A stretch of 64,000 nucleotides of DNA from Cryobacterium tagatosivorans (GCF_004402215.1 NZ_SOEZ01000007.1:62001-126000); one strand, 5' to 3'; counted from the first letter of the stretch, positions 1 through 7,949 are shown. Notes: generated by a model not told the origin, from the sequence alone. A program made the numbers and translations.

Positions 1-1
1 G

Positions 2-199
2 CGGGCCGGCCAGGCAGGGCGCAACGGAGACACGGTCGGCACTCTCGTATGCGCCGGCTTCGAATGCTCTGCAAACGTGCGCAAGCTCCCCCCGGTCGCC
101 TACATCGGCTTTGACGTGGAGGCAGCGCGACAGCGACGCCTCGAAGCGCTGGGAACACACGTCCGCAACTTCGCACGTAGTGTCCGCGACGGAAAATAG
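2..199 (+). CDS. FBP-domain (treble-clef zinc finger) protein, C-terminal fragment
   Basis: The window opens inside this gene; 65 codons remain before a TAG. The visible tail has a short Cys-x4-Cys-type element (CAGFECS) followed by a basic helix ending in FARSVRDGK. This resembles the C-terminal treble-clef zinc finger of actinobacterial FBP proteins, relatives of the elongation-factor-G-binding protein that relieves fusidic acid inhibition. The N-terminal half lies outside the window, so the assignment rests on the tail alone. Its GC-rich third codon positions match ordinary actinobacterial chromosome. Confidence 0.55.
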   Translation, partial: RAGQAGRNGDTVGTLVCAGFECSANVRKLPPVAYIGFDVEAARQRRLEALGTHVRNFARSVRDGK

Positions 200-304
200 G
201 GCCGCCCGCAAGCTGGCCTCCGCTGAGCACAGATTCCGCCGCTAGGACTTCGAGCCGTAGAGGGGCTGACGTGCCAGCCGGGAACCCCCCACGCGACACC
301 GGTT

Positions 305-1222
305 CTAGTCGCCAGGCGATCGCTGGGTGAGGGTCATTGCTATGGCCCTGACATGTGAAAGGACCGCCTTTGCATTGTTTCGCTCAAGAGTTTCGGGTCG
401 AGCAAGGCAGTCGATGTGCCGGCCCAGCCCAGGGTGGGCGAGCGGACGAAGGACCAGATCCCGGTGGTCGCGGATGTTGGTCGTGTATCGGGGCATGAGC
501 GCGATGCAACCGCTCGCTTCGACAACTGCGGCAGCCACGGAGAACTCGTTGATCCGGTGCAGGATGCGCGCCTCACTCCCACCGATTCCTGAAATTACGG
601 AGAGAGCCTGCTTGAGCGGGAATCCTTCGTGTACAGCGACCCATGCCTCGTCCTGAAGATCTGCCGGCTCGATCGCGGCTTTCGCTGCAAGGCGGTGATC
701 GCGTCGGATCGCGATATCCAGAGGCTCGTACAGGAGCGGTTCCACACGCACCGACCCCGGCCACGACGGGCTACCGACCAGCCTGTGCGCGAGGACAAGA
801 TCATGATCAGCCGTGAGAGGGGGAAAATCCTCCTGGGCCACGTCGAAATCACTCAGCCGGACATCAGGCTGATCTGGACTGCCACATGCAGCGATCAGAG
901 GACCAAAGACCGCAAGGCCCACGCTATGGAAGGCCGCCACTGAAACGGCGCCCAAGCGATCGTCTTGGAAGCGTGCCACTGCCTGACCGGCACGTTCGAG
1001 CGCCACTTCCACGTCGATCGCCGCCATCGCTAGGGCGCGCCCGGCGTCGGTGAGGGCGGTCCGCCGTCCGTCCCTGTACGTCAACGGTGCGGCCGAGTGA
1101 CGTTGCAAGGCGCTGATCTGTTGCGAGACCGACGACGGCGTGACGTACAGCGCCGCAGCGACGGCGGTAATACTTCCTCGGTCACCCAACTCTCTCAAAG
1201 CGCGAAGCTGACCCAGTTCCAT
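305..1222 (-). CDS. LysR-family transcriptional regulator
   Basis: A 305-residue protein of normal LysR length. The N-terminal winged helix-turn-helix spans about residues 4-62, with the recognition segment TPSSVSQQISALQRHS near residue 30. A periplasmic-binding-protein-like effector domain follows from about residue 90. It is divergent from the EamA transporter gene with 72 bp between the start codons, the usual layout for a LysR protein controlling a neighbouring exporter. The effector is unknown. The family and start (ATG directly beside the shared control region) are secure; regulation of the transporter is inferred from layout. Confidence 0.9.
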   Translation of the reverse strand: MELGQLRALRELGDRGSITAVAAALYVTPSSVSQQISALQRHSAAPLTYRDGRRTALTDAGRALAMAAIDVEVALERAGQAVARFQDDRLGAVSVAAFHSVGLAVFGPLIAACGSPDQPDVRLSDFDVAQEDFPPLTADHDLVLAHRLVGSPSWPGSVRVEPLLYEPLDIAIRRDHRLAAKAAIEPADLQDEAWVAVHEGFPLKQALSVISGIGGSEARILHRINEFSVAAAVVEASGCIALMPRYTTNIRDHRDLVLRPLAHPGLGRHIDCLARPETLERNNAKAVLSHVRAIAMTLTQRSPGD

Positions 1223-1223
1223 A

Positions 1224-1233
1224 AGTTTAAACT
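1224..1233. promoter_or_regulatory. Palindrome AGTTTAAACT in the LysR/EamA divergent control region
   Basis: A perfect 10-bp palindrome two bases upstream of the LysR start, in the only AT-rich stretch of the 72-bp divergent intergenic region. LysR proteins usually bind interrupted dyads here, so it is a candidate autoregulatory site, but chance occurrence in AT-rich DNA cannot be excluded. Confidence 0.35.
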
Positions 1234-1294
1234 AAACCATCCAGCACGAAACTTCTCTCTTGTCTTACGTGAAATCAAACCGGACGATGGTGGA

Positions 1295-2236
1295 ATGACC
1301 GCTCCACTCAGCCGATTCCGTGTCGACCTACTCCTGCTGTTAGTCGCCGCCTCGTGGGGATCGACGTACCTCGTGGCCAAAGAGCTAGTCACGCCCGATT
1401 CCGTAGTGGCACTCCTCGAGCTGCGCATGCTGCTCGCCGGCGCCCTCATGGCGGCAATCGTGGCCGCCCGGCGGCACCGTGTAACTGGAGCCGAACTGCG
1501 AGCGGGTGTGATCCTCGGGATCGTGTTGGCTTCAGTGTTCGCATTCGAGACTTTCGGGATCGCCCACACGTCAGCAACGAATGCCGGCCTCATCATCAGC
1601 CTGACAATCGTGTTCACTCCTCTTCTCGATTCCGCGGTATCCGGTCGACCTCTGCCCGGCAAGTTCTTCCTTGCCGCAATGATTGCCATCATCGGGGTTG
1701 CACTTCTCGCCAGCAACGGCACTTTTCAAACGCCAAGCCTTGGCGACCTACTTATCCTCATCGCGGCAATCGTTCGCGCCATCCACGTCACGTCGATGTT
1801 TAAACTCACCGGCAACAAACCGAGGGACTCGCTTCACCTCACCACGGTTCAACTCGTTACCTGCGCGACAATCTTTTCGGCGGCGTCACTGTTCTACGGC
1901 GACCCGATCCCACACTTCCTTACCGGCCTCGACCCGCGACGCGCGGTCATGTTCCTCTACCTCGTCGTCGCTTGCACAGTCTTCGCCTTCCTGGTACAAA
2001 CCTGGGCGGTCCGGCGAACATCGCCATCGAGAGTGAGCCTCCTCCTCGGAACTGAGCCCGTCTGGGCCGTGATCATCGGAATTACGATTGCGCGTGACTT
2101 CGTGACCGTCACTGGATATTTAGGTATCGCCCTCATCCTCGCAGGAACAGCATGGGGTCGCTCCATCGAGCAACGGCACCAACTCACCCTTGCCCCACGT
2201 GACCGTCAAGAGTTACGAGCGGCATCTGAAGGCTGA
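1295..2236 (+). CDS. EamA/DMT-family metabolite exporter
   Basis: A 313-residue inner-membrane protein with about ten hydrophobic helices in two repeated EamA halves (roughly residues 12-145 and 155-300). The first half starts with the typical LLLLLVAASWGSTYLVAKE, the WG(S/L)(N/T)F-like signature of drug/metabolite transporters. The reading frame is open further upstream, but that part is charged and lies in the divergent control region; ATG at 1295 directly before the first membrane helix is the better start. The family exports amino acids, drugs or other small metabolites; substrate unknown. Probably controlled by the divergent LysR protein. Confidence 0.85.
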   Translation: MTAPLSRFRVDLLLLLVAASWGSTYLVAKELVTPDSVVALLELRMLLAGALMAAIVAARRHRVTGAELRAGVILGIVLASVFAFETFGIAHTSATNAGLIISLTIVFTPLLDSAVSGRPLPGKFFLAAMIAIIGVALLASNGTFQTPSLGDLLILIAAIVRAIHVTSMFKLTGNKPRDSLHLTTVQLVTCATIFSAASLFYGDPIPHFLTGLDPRRAVMFLYLVVACTVFAFLVQTWAVRRTSPSRVSLLLGTEPVWAVIIGITIARDFVTVTGYLGIALILAGTAWGRSIEQRHQLTLAPRDRQELRAASEG

Positions 2237-2240
2237 ACGT

Positions 2241-2255
2241 GTCCGCAAGGCGGAC
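2241..2255. terminator. Small GC hairpin between convergent EamA and recombinase genes
   Basis: GTCCGC-AAG-GCGGAC forms a 6-bp GC-only stem with a 3-nt loop, just after the EamA stop and before the end of the convergent recombinase gene. No T-tract follows, so it would be a weak or factor-dependent terminator at best. Confidence 0.3.
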
Positions 2256-2286
2256 GGCGACCGGGAAACCTTCGAATCATCGTCGT

Positions 2287-2982
2287 CTACTCGGTTCCCT
2301 GCGGCGTCGAGAGGGCGATCGTCCCGTAAGCCCCGTCCGAGAAAATGCCCGGTGAAGGGAGGCTATGCGGGGCACGTTCGGACGCCTCAGATGACTCTCC
2401 GGCGAGGTCCAATACCCGCCCTCGGCGATAGAACGTTGCTCGAGACATTCCAAGATCGCGGGCAACCGTTGTCACTGGCTCTCCACCGTCGATGAGTCGA
2501 CGCGCATTGCGGATTTGGCTGTCGGTGATGAGCCGCGGCCTCCCACCGAGGTCCTTGCCGGCGTTGCGGCGCTTGTTGATGGAGTCGATCACACGTTCTC
2601 GTTTGATTTCGTGTTCCATCTGTCCGAGTGCAGCCATGATCGTGAACAGCATGGACCCCATCGGTGTCGCAGTATCGACATCGCCGCCGCCCAGGTTGAG
2701 TACGCGAAGGCCGGCGCCGCGACCGCGGAGCTCCTCGGCGAAAGCGAGCATGTTCTGCGTCGATCGGCCCAGCCGGTCCAGGGTCGTGATGACGAGAGTG
2801 TCGCCGTCGTGGAGTGCGGCGAGCGCACGGTCGAACTGAGGCCGTGATGCTTGAGCACCGGAGATGCCGTGGTCGACGTAGAGGTCGTCACGCCGGACGC
2901 CAGCGGCGAGGATGTCGATCTGTTGCCGGTCGGTGGACTGCTGTCGCGTGGACACGCGCGCGTAGCCGATCAGTTTCGTCAT
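2287..2982 (-). CDS. Serine recombinase (Tn3-type resolvase/invertase)
   Basis: A 231-residue serine recombinase from the ATG at 2982. It starts with MTKLIGYARVSTRQQ, placing the catalytic serine at residue 11, and carries the catalytic-core LDRLGRSTQNM arginines. A long helix around LGQMEHEIKRERV precedes the C-terminal helix-turn-helix (TTVARDLGMSRATFYRR). The frame is open 14 codons further upstream, but that extension reads through the GTCTCATAACC repeat, so the internal ATG is preferred. Such enzymes resolve cointegrates or invert DNA by double-strand cleavage at short dyads. The repeated TCTCATAAC elements next to its promoter are candidate sites. No transposase gene accompanies it. Confidence 0.9.
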   Translation of the reverse strand: MTKLIGYARVSTRQQSTDRQQIDILAAGVRRDDLYVDHGISGAQASRPQFDRALAALHDGDTLVITTLDRLGRSTQNMLAFAEELRGRGAGLRVLNLGGGDVDTATPMGSMLFTIMAALGQMEHEIKRERVIDSINKRRNAGKDLGGRPRLITDSQIRNARRLIDGGEPVTTVARDLGMSRATFYRRGRVLDLAGESSEASERAPHSLPSPGIFSDGAYGTIALSTPQGTE

Positions 2983-2998
2983 TTCTGCCCCCGGGGGT

Positions 2999-3014
2999 GT
3001 CTCATAACCAATGG
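2999..3014. repeat. Left copy of 16-bp direct repeat GTCTCATAACCMATGG
   Basis: GTCTCATAACCAATGG matches the copy at 5928-5943 at 15 of 16 bases in the same orientation. It lies just upstream of the recombinase start. Together the copies bracket the 807-residue PD-(D/E)XK-like gene. Candidate recombinase target or element boundary; that role is inferred. Confidence 0.6.
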
Positions 3015-3038
3015 TGTGTACCACACTTCAAGCATGCG

Positions 3039-3060
3039 GTTATGCGACGTAGTTATGAGA
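3039..3060. repeat. Inverted copies of the TCTCATAAC core
   Basis: GTTATGAGA at 3052-3060 is the exact reverse complement of TCTCATAAC at 3000-3008, and GTTATGCGA at 3039-3047 differs by one base. Two inverted half-sites and one forward half-site within 61 bp upstream of the recombinase resemble the multiple dyads of a resolvase res site. Confidence 0.5.
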
Positions 3061-3162
3061 ATCGGCGCGCCGCAAGATTCCGGCGAACGTGGAGGGGGCC
3101 AAGACGTGGTCGTGAGACGTCTTGTATCTCTAGGGTTTCGAGACAGTATCAGCGCAGGAGGA

Positions 3163-5586
3163 TCATCTGCTCTTGCCTCGCAGGCGTTTCGTCGTGCGGC
3201 GGGCCGATGGTGGGATGGGGCGGCTCTGCTCGCCCACCGGCTCGAGCCGAAGCTCATCCACCACCATGTCGAGCGCGGGATCGTCGCTGATCGGCGAATT
3301 GATGTAGTGGGTCCGCTGGAGCTGCCCATCTTGAGCGAAGAGAAGCCCGTACGCCCGATCGGATCGGAGTTGATACCGCTTCGCTGACATATACCTCAGC
3401 AGATGGGACGCTGCTGTCCCGTGAGTACCCGGAGGGCAGGTCGCCAGGAACAGCGCAGGATGCCCCCAAAGCCCTGCAAACGACAGGACGCACTCGTGGC
3501 GATCGCCGTCCTGGCGAGTGCGTCGAGCACATTCGCGGATCGCGTTGAGCACTTTTCGCTGGGTATCGCCGGAAAGTCCCAGCAGGTCGGTGGTCAGGCG
3601 CAGCCATCCGGGTTCCTTTCGAGTGGCGATCTCTTCTAATAGAGGAATCAGATTCGGCTCGATGTTGAAGCTGGGCTTCTCGGGGTGGTGCTCTCCGATG
3701 GGGATCGCGTCGCGCCCCATCCACACGTTGAGGTCGTGGCAATGGTCCGTGACCATCGTTCCGACAGCGTCCTGTGCGTGCCGGCGTCGATCGCGCTGTT
3801 TCGCTGGAGGTGCGGTCGGGTTAAGCTCCCGCACGAGTTCCGGATCGGGCTCCACGTAGAGTCCGCCTTCGAGGAAGAGCATGTAGAGGTCGAGCTCATC
3901 GACCGCTCGGTAGTGCGTGGTGACGTCGCTGCTGGTGCGGCGGCGCAGGTAGAGGAGAAACTCGCCTGCGCGGTCAGAGACCTGAGCGATCGTAGCCAGA
4001 TCGTGGAGAGAGGCCACCCAGGGAGGGTCCGTCTCGCTGACGATGCCTGCCATCTTCAGATCGTCGAGGGCGGTCCCTAGCGGCCCGATGTCATCAAGGA
4101 CCGCGACGATGCAGCGGATCTCGCGGATGTGGGAGAGGTCCAGCCAGGATCGGTTGCCAAGCCAGACCCCCTGGTTGGAAGAGATGAGTTGCTCGAGACG
4201 CTTGGCCTGGTCGCATCCATCCCCGAGGGTGGCCTTCAGGTCGGTTTGCAATCGCTTAACGTCGCCGCGGCGAGCTTGCGGAGCGATCGATTTCGCTTTG
4301 ACTTCGACGATGATCGCGACGTCGTCGATGAGGAACAGTCCGTCACCCTCGACCTCCTTGCCTACCTCGGTCAGGTTCGTGCACTGCGGCCCCAACTCGG
4401 AGGTGCCAGTGGGCGTCGTCGCCGCATAGTAGGTGAAACCGCTGTGGGCGACGGGTTCGCCGAGGATCGCCTCGAGATGCTCGATCGCGAGTCGCTCACT
4501 CACGATCTGGCGGTTGCGCTTGTCGTACTTGCGCATCTCGAGTGAGTTCGGGGGCAGTGCTTTCTCGAACACGCGGCGCAGCGAGTCGAGGCCGACGTCG
4601 TTGACGGTGGAGAGGTAGTTTCCGTCGTCATCCGAAACGAGCGGGGTCGCTAGGTAAGGATTGGTTGAGGTGAGGAGTTCGAACACGCGCGCGCCAGCCG
4701 AAATCGTGGCATCGAATCGTTGTGAGTAGGAGCTGAGGACTGCATCGGCCGTCTCAACAGTGATCCCAGCGACTGCCGCCACGTCTTCATGGCGCGTGAC
4801 CGCGCGGTCGCCTGGCAGGAAGATGAACGGGATCATCAACTCCATAAAACGCTCGCGGTCTTCGCGAGGCACCTTCGACGGATGGACGTCTCTGTAGCGC
4901 ATGAGGATGTCGCCGCTGTCGTCGCGGAGTTGCGTCATCCTGCCCCCGGCGAGCTTCGTCACTGCGGATCGGACCTTCATCAGCTCCGGGTAGTCGTATC
5001 CGAGGAACTGGCGCATCAGGGGCGCGACAAGCTGGTTATCGAATAATCGTTCATCCTGTTCACGCCGGACTTCGTCGTACTGAAGATTGCGGATGTTCAG
5101 CACCGCACCCTGATACTCGGCCGCCAAACGGGCAAGGGGATGCCCGCTCATCCTGGCTTCGAACTGGAGTCTGTAGAGCGCGAGGCGGCCAAGGCGCTGC
5201 GCTCTGTCGTGGATTTCGGTTATGTGCTCGTGAGGTCGAGTCTCGTCGCGGGGGCGGGGGTCCGGCTTGCGGGATGGTCGGGACAGCATAACCGCGGCGA
5301 CAATCTCGACCGGTAGCGCGGTGCCGTCCGGAACGACAACGCGGGGATCTGGTACCGGTGCGAACTCCCGCATTCGCATGAGCTCGATGACGTCGAAGGC
5401 GTCGGCATCTGCGACGAGCTCGGCGATCGCGGTCGTCTCATTCTCGACCTCGCTTCGTAGAATCGCACGCAGGTCGCTTGGAGTTGCGCACTCCGCAAAC
5501 AGCGAGAGTTCCCGCACCGGATCGCCGAACTGGCCCGGATCTACATCGCCGATTACCCGTCGTAGCGGGTCCCGTGCCGCGCGCAT
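3163..5586 (-). CDS. Uncharacterised 807-aa protein with PD-(D/E)XK nuclease-like core
   Basis: A long soluble protein of no family I recognise confidently. Around residues 411-433 it has EGDGLFLIDD, a hydrophobic strand, then IIVEVKAKS, followed by a helix with Q-A-K near residue 460. This D...ExK pattern is typical of PD-(D/E)XK (restriction-endonuclease-like) folds and NERD-like domains. The flanking about 400 residues on each side are mainly helical and unassigned. ATG at 5586 has GGGGAG about 8 nt upstream; an in-frame ATG at 5628 lacks a good ribosome site. It lies between 16-bp direct repeats and upstream of a serine recombinase, so it looks like mobile cargo, perhaps defensive. That function is inference only. 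Confidence 0.7.
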   Translation of the reverse strand: MRAARDPLRRVIGDVDPGQFGDPVRELSLFAECATPSDLRAILRSEVENETTAIAELVADADAFDVIELMRMREFAPVPDPRVVVPDGTALPVEIVAAVMLSRPSRKPDPRPRDETRPHEHITEIHDRAQRLGRLALYRLQFEARMSGHPLARLAAEYQGAVLNIRNLQYDEVRREQDERLFDNQLVAPLMRQFLGYDYPELMKVRSAVTKLAGGRMTQLRDDSGDILMRYRDVHPSKVPREDRERFMELMIPFIFLPGDRAVTRHEDVAAVAGITVETADAVLSSYSQRFDATISAGARVFELLTSTNPYLATPLVSDDDGNYLSTVNDVGLDSLRRVFEKALPPNSLEMRKYDKRNRQIVSERLAIEHLEAILGEPVAHSGFTYYAATTPTGTSELGPQCTNLTEVGKEVEGDGLFLIDDVAIIVEVKAKSIAPQARRGDVKRLQTDLKATLGDGCDQAKRLEQLISSNQGVWLGNRSWLDLSHIREIRCIVAVLDDIGPLGTALDDLKMAGIVSETDPPWVASLHDLATIAQVSDRAGEFLLYLRRRTSSDVTTHYRAVDELDLYMLFLEGGLYVEPDPELVRELNPTAPPAKQRDRRRHAQDAVGTMVTDHCHDLNVWMGRDAIPIGEHHPEKPSFNIEPNLIPLLEEIATRKEPGWLRLTTDLLGLSGDTQRKVLNAIRECARRTRQDGDRHECVLSFAGLWGHPALFLATCPPGTHGTAASHLLRYMSAKRYQLRSDRAYGLLFAQDGQLQRTHYINSPISDDPALDMVVDELRLEPVGEQSRPIPPSARRTTKRLRGKSR

Positions 5587-6415
5587 CAGTTCTCCCCGCG
5601 CTGGTTGGAATCGTATCGATGGGCGCATTCAGGAGGTGGCGGCATGGCCACATACTAGGAGGAGCCACCGACATCCAGAGTCACCCACCTCATCGGACGG
5701 ACCCGTTCCTGCCTGGGCTCATGGGCGTTGCAGGCGTCATCGGAGCGTCACGCCAGTAGGAATAGGTTCAGGCTTTGCTCACCGCGACCGGGTCGGCGAC
5801 GCCCCTCAGCGCGTTGCCGTGGTCGGTCAGACATCGATCGCCATTCTTACCGCCAGGAGACACAGCGACCGCGATCGCTAGCCGGACCGTGGGATCAGAC
5901 GCTGCCCCGGTGTCTCACAAGCTCACCGTCTCATAACCCATGGGATGCGAGACGCTGACCCCGCATCTGAGGCGTCACTGCGCGCCAATCAGCAGGAGAG
6001 AACGGACGTGGTAGTCGATGAGACGACTTATCGTGACACCGACGAGGCCCACATTGTGGGAAATTCGCCGTCGCTTGCGGGCGAGGAGCAGTGCCTTGAA
6101 AATCATTAGCTTTTGAGACGTTCGGCACTGGCTTCGCCGTTCGGCCGGACCTGAGTGCAAATGCATTCTCAGGATCCCAGTTCGGGAACCAGCCGTAGAC
6201 TTCCGCGCCAATTCCAACGCTCGTGCGACGCCCACCCCAATGGGACGAACAACTCAACCGCCTCGGCGAGTTGCCCGTGTGCAGGAGATCGAGCCCCGCC
6301 AAGTCGCTGAGCAATCCGGTCGGCGTTCTGCTGTCGCGTGACCTTTTCTATCCGTCCGTGTCTCGGGCCAATCTGCCATGCGTCCGCCACGCGGCCAGTC
6401 GCGCCCCTGCTGGTC
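5587..6415. other. 829-bp gap without a clear gene
   Basis: This holds the right copy of the direct repeat (5928-5943) plus a degenerate half-copy TCTCACAAG (5913-5921). A minus-strand frame at 5975-6235 (86 codons, ending LIDYHVRSLLLIGAQ) has fairly coding-like third positions near its end but no recognisable family or ribosome site; it may be the tail of a decayed gene. Nothing else is recognisable. Confidence 0.4.
5928..5943. repeat. Right copy of 16-bp direct repeat GTCTCATAACCMATGG
   Basis: GTCTCATAACCCATGG, one mismatch from the copy at 2999-3014 and in the same orientation, 2.93 kb apart. A diverged half-copy (TCTCACAAG) lies 16 bp to its left, so two half-sites stand in tandem. Confidence 0.6.
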
Positions 6416-6763
6416 CTAGTGCTTGGTGTCCTTTTTGGGGCTCTCGTTCTTTGACCCGGAATCGCTGTCGCCCCATTTTCCGTTTAGCTTCTGGGATCGA
6501 ACTTCACCGTTGCCTCCGCCGCTCTTTTCGACGATTTCCTTCGCGCGCACTTCGGCTGCTTTTTTAGTGGGAAGGTGCGCGGATGCGCGTTGGGCATTTT
6601 CCTTCTTTACATCCCATCCGCCGCGATCCTTGTTGGGAATCACGTACCGATCGTTGTTGTTTCCCTTGCTCATCGGTTCTCCCTTTTTGTTGCGTTTGTT
6701 GGAAGTGGGGCCTTTTTGGACTTTCTTCTTCCAGTCATCTGCCGAGTCGTCCCCCTTACCCAT
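6416..6763 (-). CDS. DUF2188-type protein with 'DDWKK' N-terminal extension
   Basis: A 115-residue, strongly charged protein. Residues about 38-95 (DRYVIPNKDRGGWDVKKENA...HLPTKKAAEVRAKEIVEKSGG) match the DUF2188 pattern: a short beta unit ending in GGW.V, then a helix of the A..A..IA type. The first 30 residues contain DDWKKKVQKG, almost the same as DDWKKQVQKA in the small gene at 7301-7444. An internal ATG at 6673 (MSKGNNN) has a strong GGGAGAACCG ribosome site and may be the real DUF2188 start. The 6763 start overlaps the upstream membrane-protein stop (ATGGGTAA), suggesting coupling. Molecular function unknown. Confidence 0.7.
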   Translation of the reverse strand: MGKGDDSADDWKKKVQKGPTSNKRNKKGEPMSKGNNNDRYVIPNKDRGGWDVKKENAQRASAHLPTKKAAEVRAKEIVEKSGGGNGEVRSQKLNGKWGDSDSGSKNESPKKDTKH

Positions 6764-7292
6764 GGGCGCCGCTCGAGAAGGCTGCGGACGTATCCGTTGA
6801 GTTGGTGTTCGCGGAATCTCCCGACGTAGGGATGAGCGCGCCTACCAGCGTGATTGCGATGCTCAGCGTGAGCGCGATGAAACCACCTCTCGCCCAGTAG
6901 CCGCGGACGATCAGCCAACGTTCGTCGGCCTCGAGCACTTCGAGTTTGGTGGTGATGAGCTTGTAGCGGCCTTGTTCTAGTTCCATCTTTAGGAAAGCGT
7001 CGCGCATAGCCCGAACATCGAGGGCATCGCCCTGTCGCGGAAACACAACCACGACTCCAGCGACAGCGGCAACAAAGGAGAGGGCGAGGTTTGCAACGAC
7101 TAGCCAGGAATGGTCCATGGAGACCTGGAGAGCTCCGACCACGCTAGCGGCGCCGATCAGGATCGTTGCTCTCTGTTCCATCGCGGTTTTCCGAAAGGCG
7201 AAGGATGCCGTCTCCAAATTCAGCTCGTCGGCGATGACATTTAGGTGTGCAGACTGGCGGCTCAATTTCCTCTTCGGAGTTGAAAACGCCAT
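6756..7292 (-). CDS. Small three-helix membrane protein, possibly SLATT-like
   Basis: 178 residues. A basic helical N-terminus (residues 1-40) precedes a two-helix membrane hairpin (RATILIGAASVVGALQ and ANLALSFVAAVAGVVVVFP, about 42-92). A cytoplasmic helical stretch (DAFLKMELEQGRYKLITTKLEVLEADERW) and a third membrane helix (GFIALTLSIAITLVGALI) follow. The arrangement recalls SLATT/Pycsar-type 2TM-plus effectors that open membranes in nucleotide-signalling defence, but no cyclase lies nearby and the match is by architecture only. It sits in a three-gene minus-strand cluster with two DDWKK proteins; its stop overlaps the next start. Confidence 0.6.
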   Translation of the reverse strand: MAFSTPKRKLSRQSAHLNVIADELNLETASFAFRKTAMEQRATILIGAASVVGALQVSMDHSWLVVANLALSFVAAVAGVVVVFPRQGDALDVRAMRDAFLKMELEQGRYKLITTKLEVLEADERWLIVRGYWARGGFIALTLSIAITLVGALIPTSGDSANTNSTDTSAAFSSGAHG

Positions 7293-7300
7293 CGGGAAAG

Positions 7301-7444
7301 CTACGCCTTCTTAGCTGGCTTCGGGGGCGCAGGGCGTGGTGGGGGCGCCTGAGTATTACGGCCGAACTCCCCGGACTTTCGCTCCTGCGCCTTCTGGACT
7401 TGCTTCTTCCAGTCGTCGTTCCCCGCGCTGGGCTTGTCTGCCAT
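7301..7444 (-). CDS. 47-aa 'DDWKK' small protein
   Basis: A short protein (MADKPSAGNDDWKKQVQKAQ..., then a Pro/Lys-rich tail PPPRPAPPKPAKKA) starting at ATG 7444 with a weak AGGAC ribosome site. Its DDWKKxVQK core is repeated in the N-terminus of the DUF2188-type protein two genes downstream. The membrane-protein gene starts 8 bp after its stop. The repeat shared with its neighbour is the main evidence that it is real. Function unknown; the Pro/Lys tail suggests disorder or an interaction peptide. Confidence 0.5.
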   Translation of the reverse strand: MADKPSAGNDDWKKQVQKAQERKSGEFGRNTQAPPPRPAPPKPAKKA

Positions 7445-7598
7445 CAACGGTCCTGTCAGTTTGGATGTCTCGACGAGACCTACTGGCACCACACTAGCGT
7501 CCGGTGCCCTCCAATAGTTGGGGGACTCGGCCTGCAACGGTGCGGGACATGGCCTGCGAGCCGGCTGATAATTCCGCCCGAGGGAATGGCGGGGGAGG

Positions 7599-7949
7599 TT
7601 ACCCCCACTCGAGAGCGAGTACCCAGGATCCGTCAGTGTCGCGCCGTAGGTCGTAGCGGTGTTGTTCTTCGCCTCCGCGTGATGCGTCCAGACGCCAGGG
7701 TTCGGTGTCGATGCGGGGCGGAACCCCACTGGGGTTCTCCCACCACCGGGTGCGGGTGAAGATCGCCTGGGGCTGTCCGATAACGGTGTGTTCGAACCGG
7801 TTCCAGATGAAACCGCGAGGGTCACCGTCGGCCGACAGCTCAACATCGGTGTGAAACTTAAACGATATATCGTTGATACATCGCAGAGGTTTGCGGTTAT
7901 GTCGATTGTTCTCAATAACACGAAAGGTGGATGCGATCATGAAGCGCAT
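7599..7949 (-). CDS. DUF6504-like protein
   Basis: The conserved part begins near residue 36: VELSADGDPRGFIWN, then TRTRWWEN, then EPWRLDAS, then YDLRRDTDGSWVLALEW. This order matches small actinobacterial DUF6504 proteins, usually found near DNA polymerase IV/ImuB or regulator genes. The start is unclear: the only in-frame ATGs (7949, 7940) lie inside the divergent PadR start, and about 30 residues before the conserved part read through the PadR operator. The gene may be 5'-damaged or use a non-standard start. Confidence 0.5.
   Translation of the reverse strand: MRFMIASTFRVIENNRHNRKPLRCINDISFKFHTDVELSADGDPRGFIWNRFEHTVIGQPQAIFTRTRWWENPSGVPPRIDTEPWRLDASRGGEEQHRYDLRRDTDGSWVLALEWG
7863..7882. 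promoter_or_regulatory. PadR-type operator (CGATATATCG plus repeat)
   Basis: A perfect CGATATATCG palindrome (7863-7872) overlaps paired octamers GATATATC (7864-7871) and GATACATC (7875-7882), 11 bp apart, 57 bp upstream of the padR-like start. PadR repressors bind AT-rich dyads of this kind in their own promoter, so autoregulation is likely. Confidence 0.5.

Noticed and set aside
1097-1294. 66-codon upstream extension of the EamA transporter
   Set aside because: Overlaps the LysR gene start and control region; hydrophilic and unlike the family.
2287-5943. Complete Tn3-family transposon
   Set aside because: A resolvase-type recombinase is present, but there is no TnpA transposase and the flanking repeats are direct, not inverted terminal repeats.
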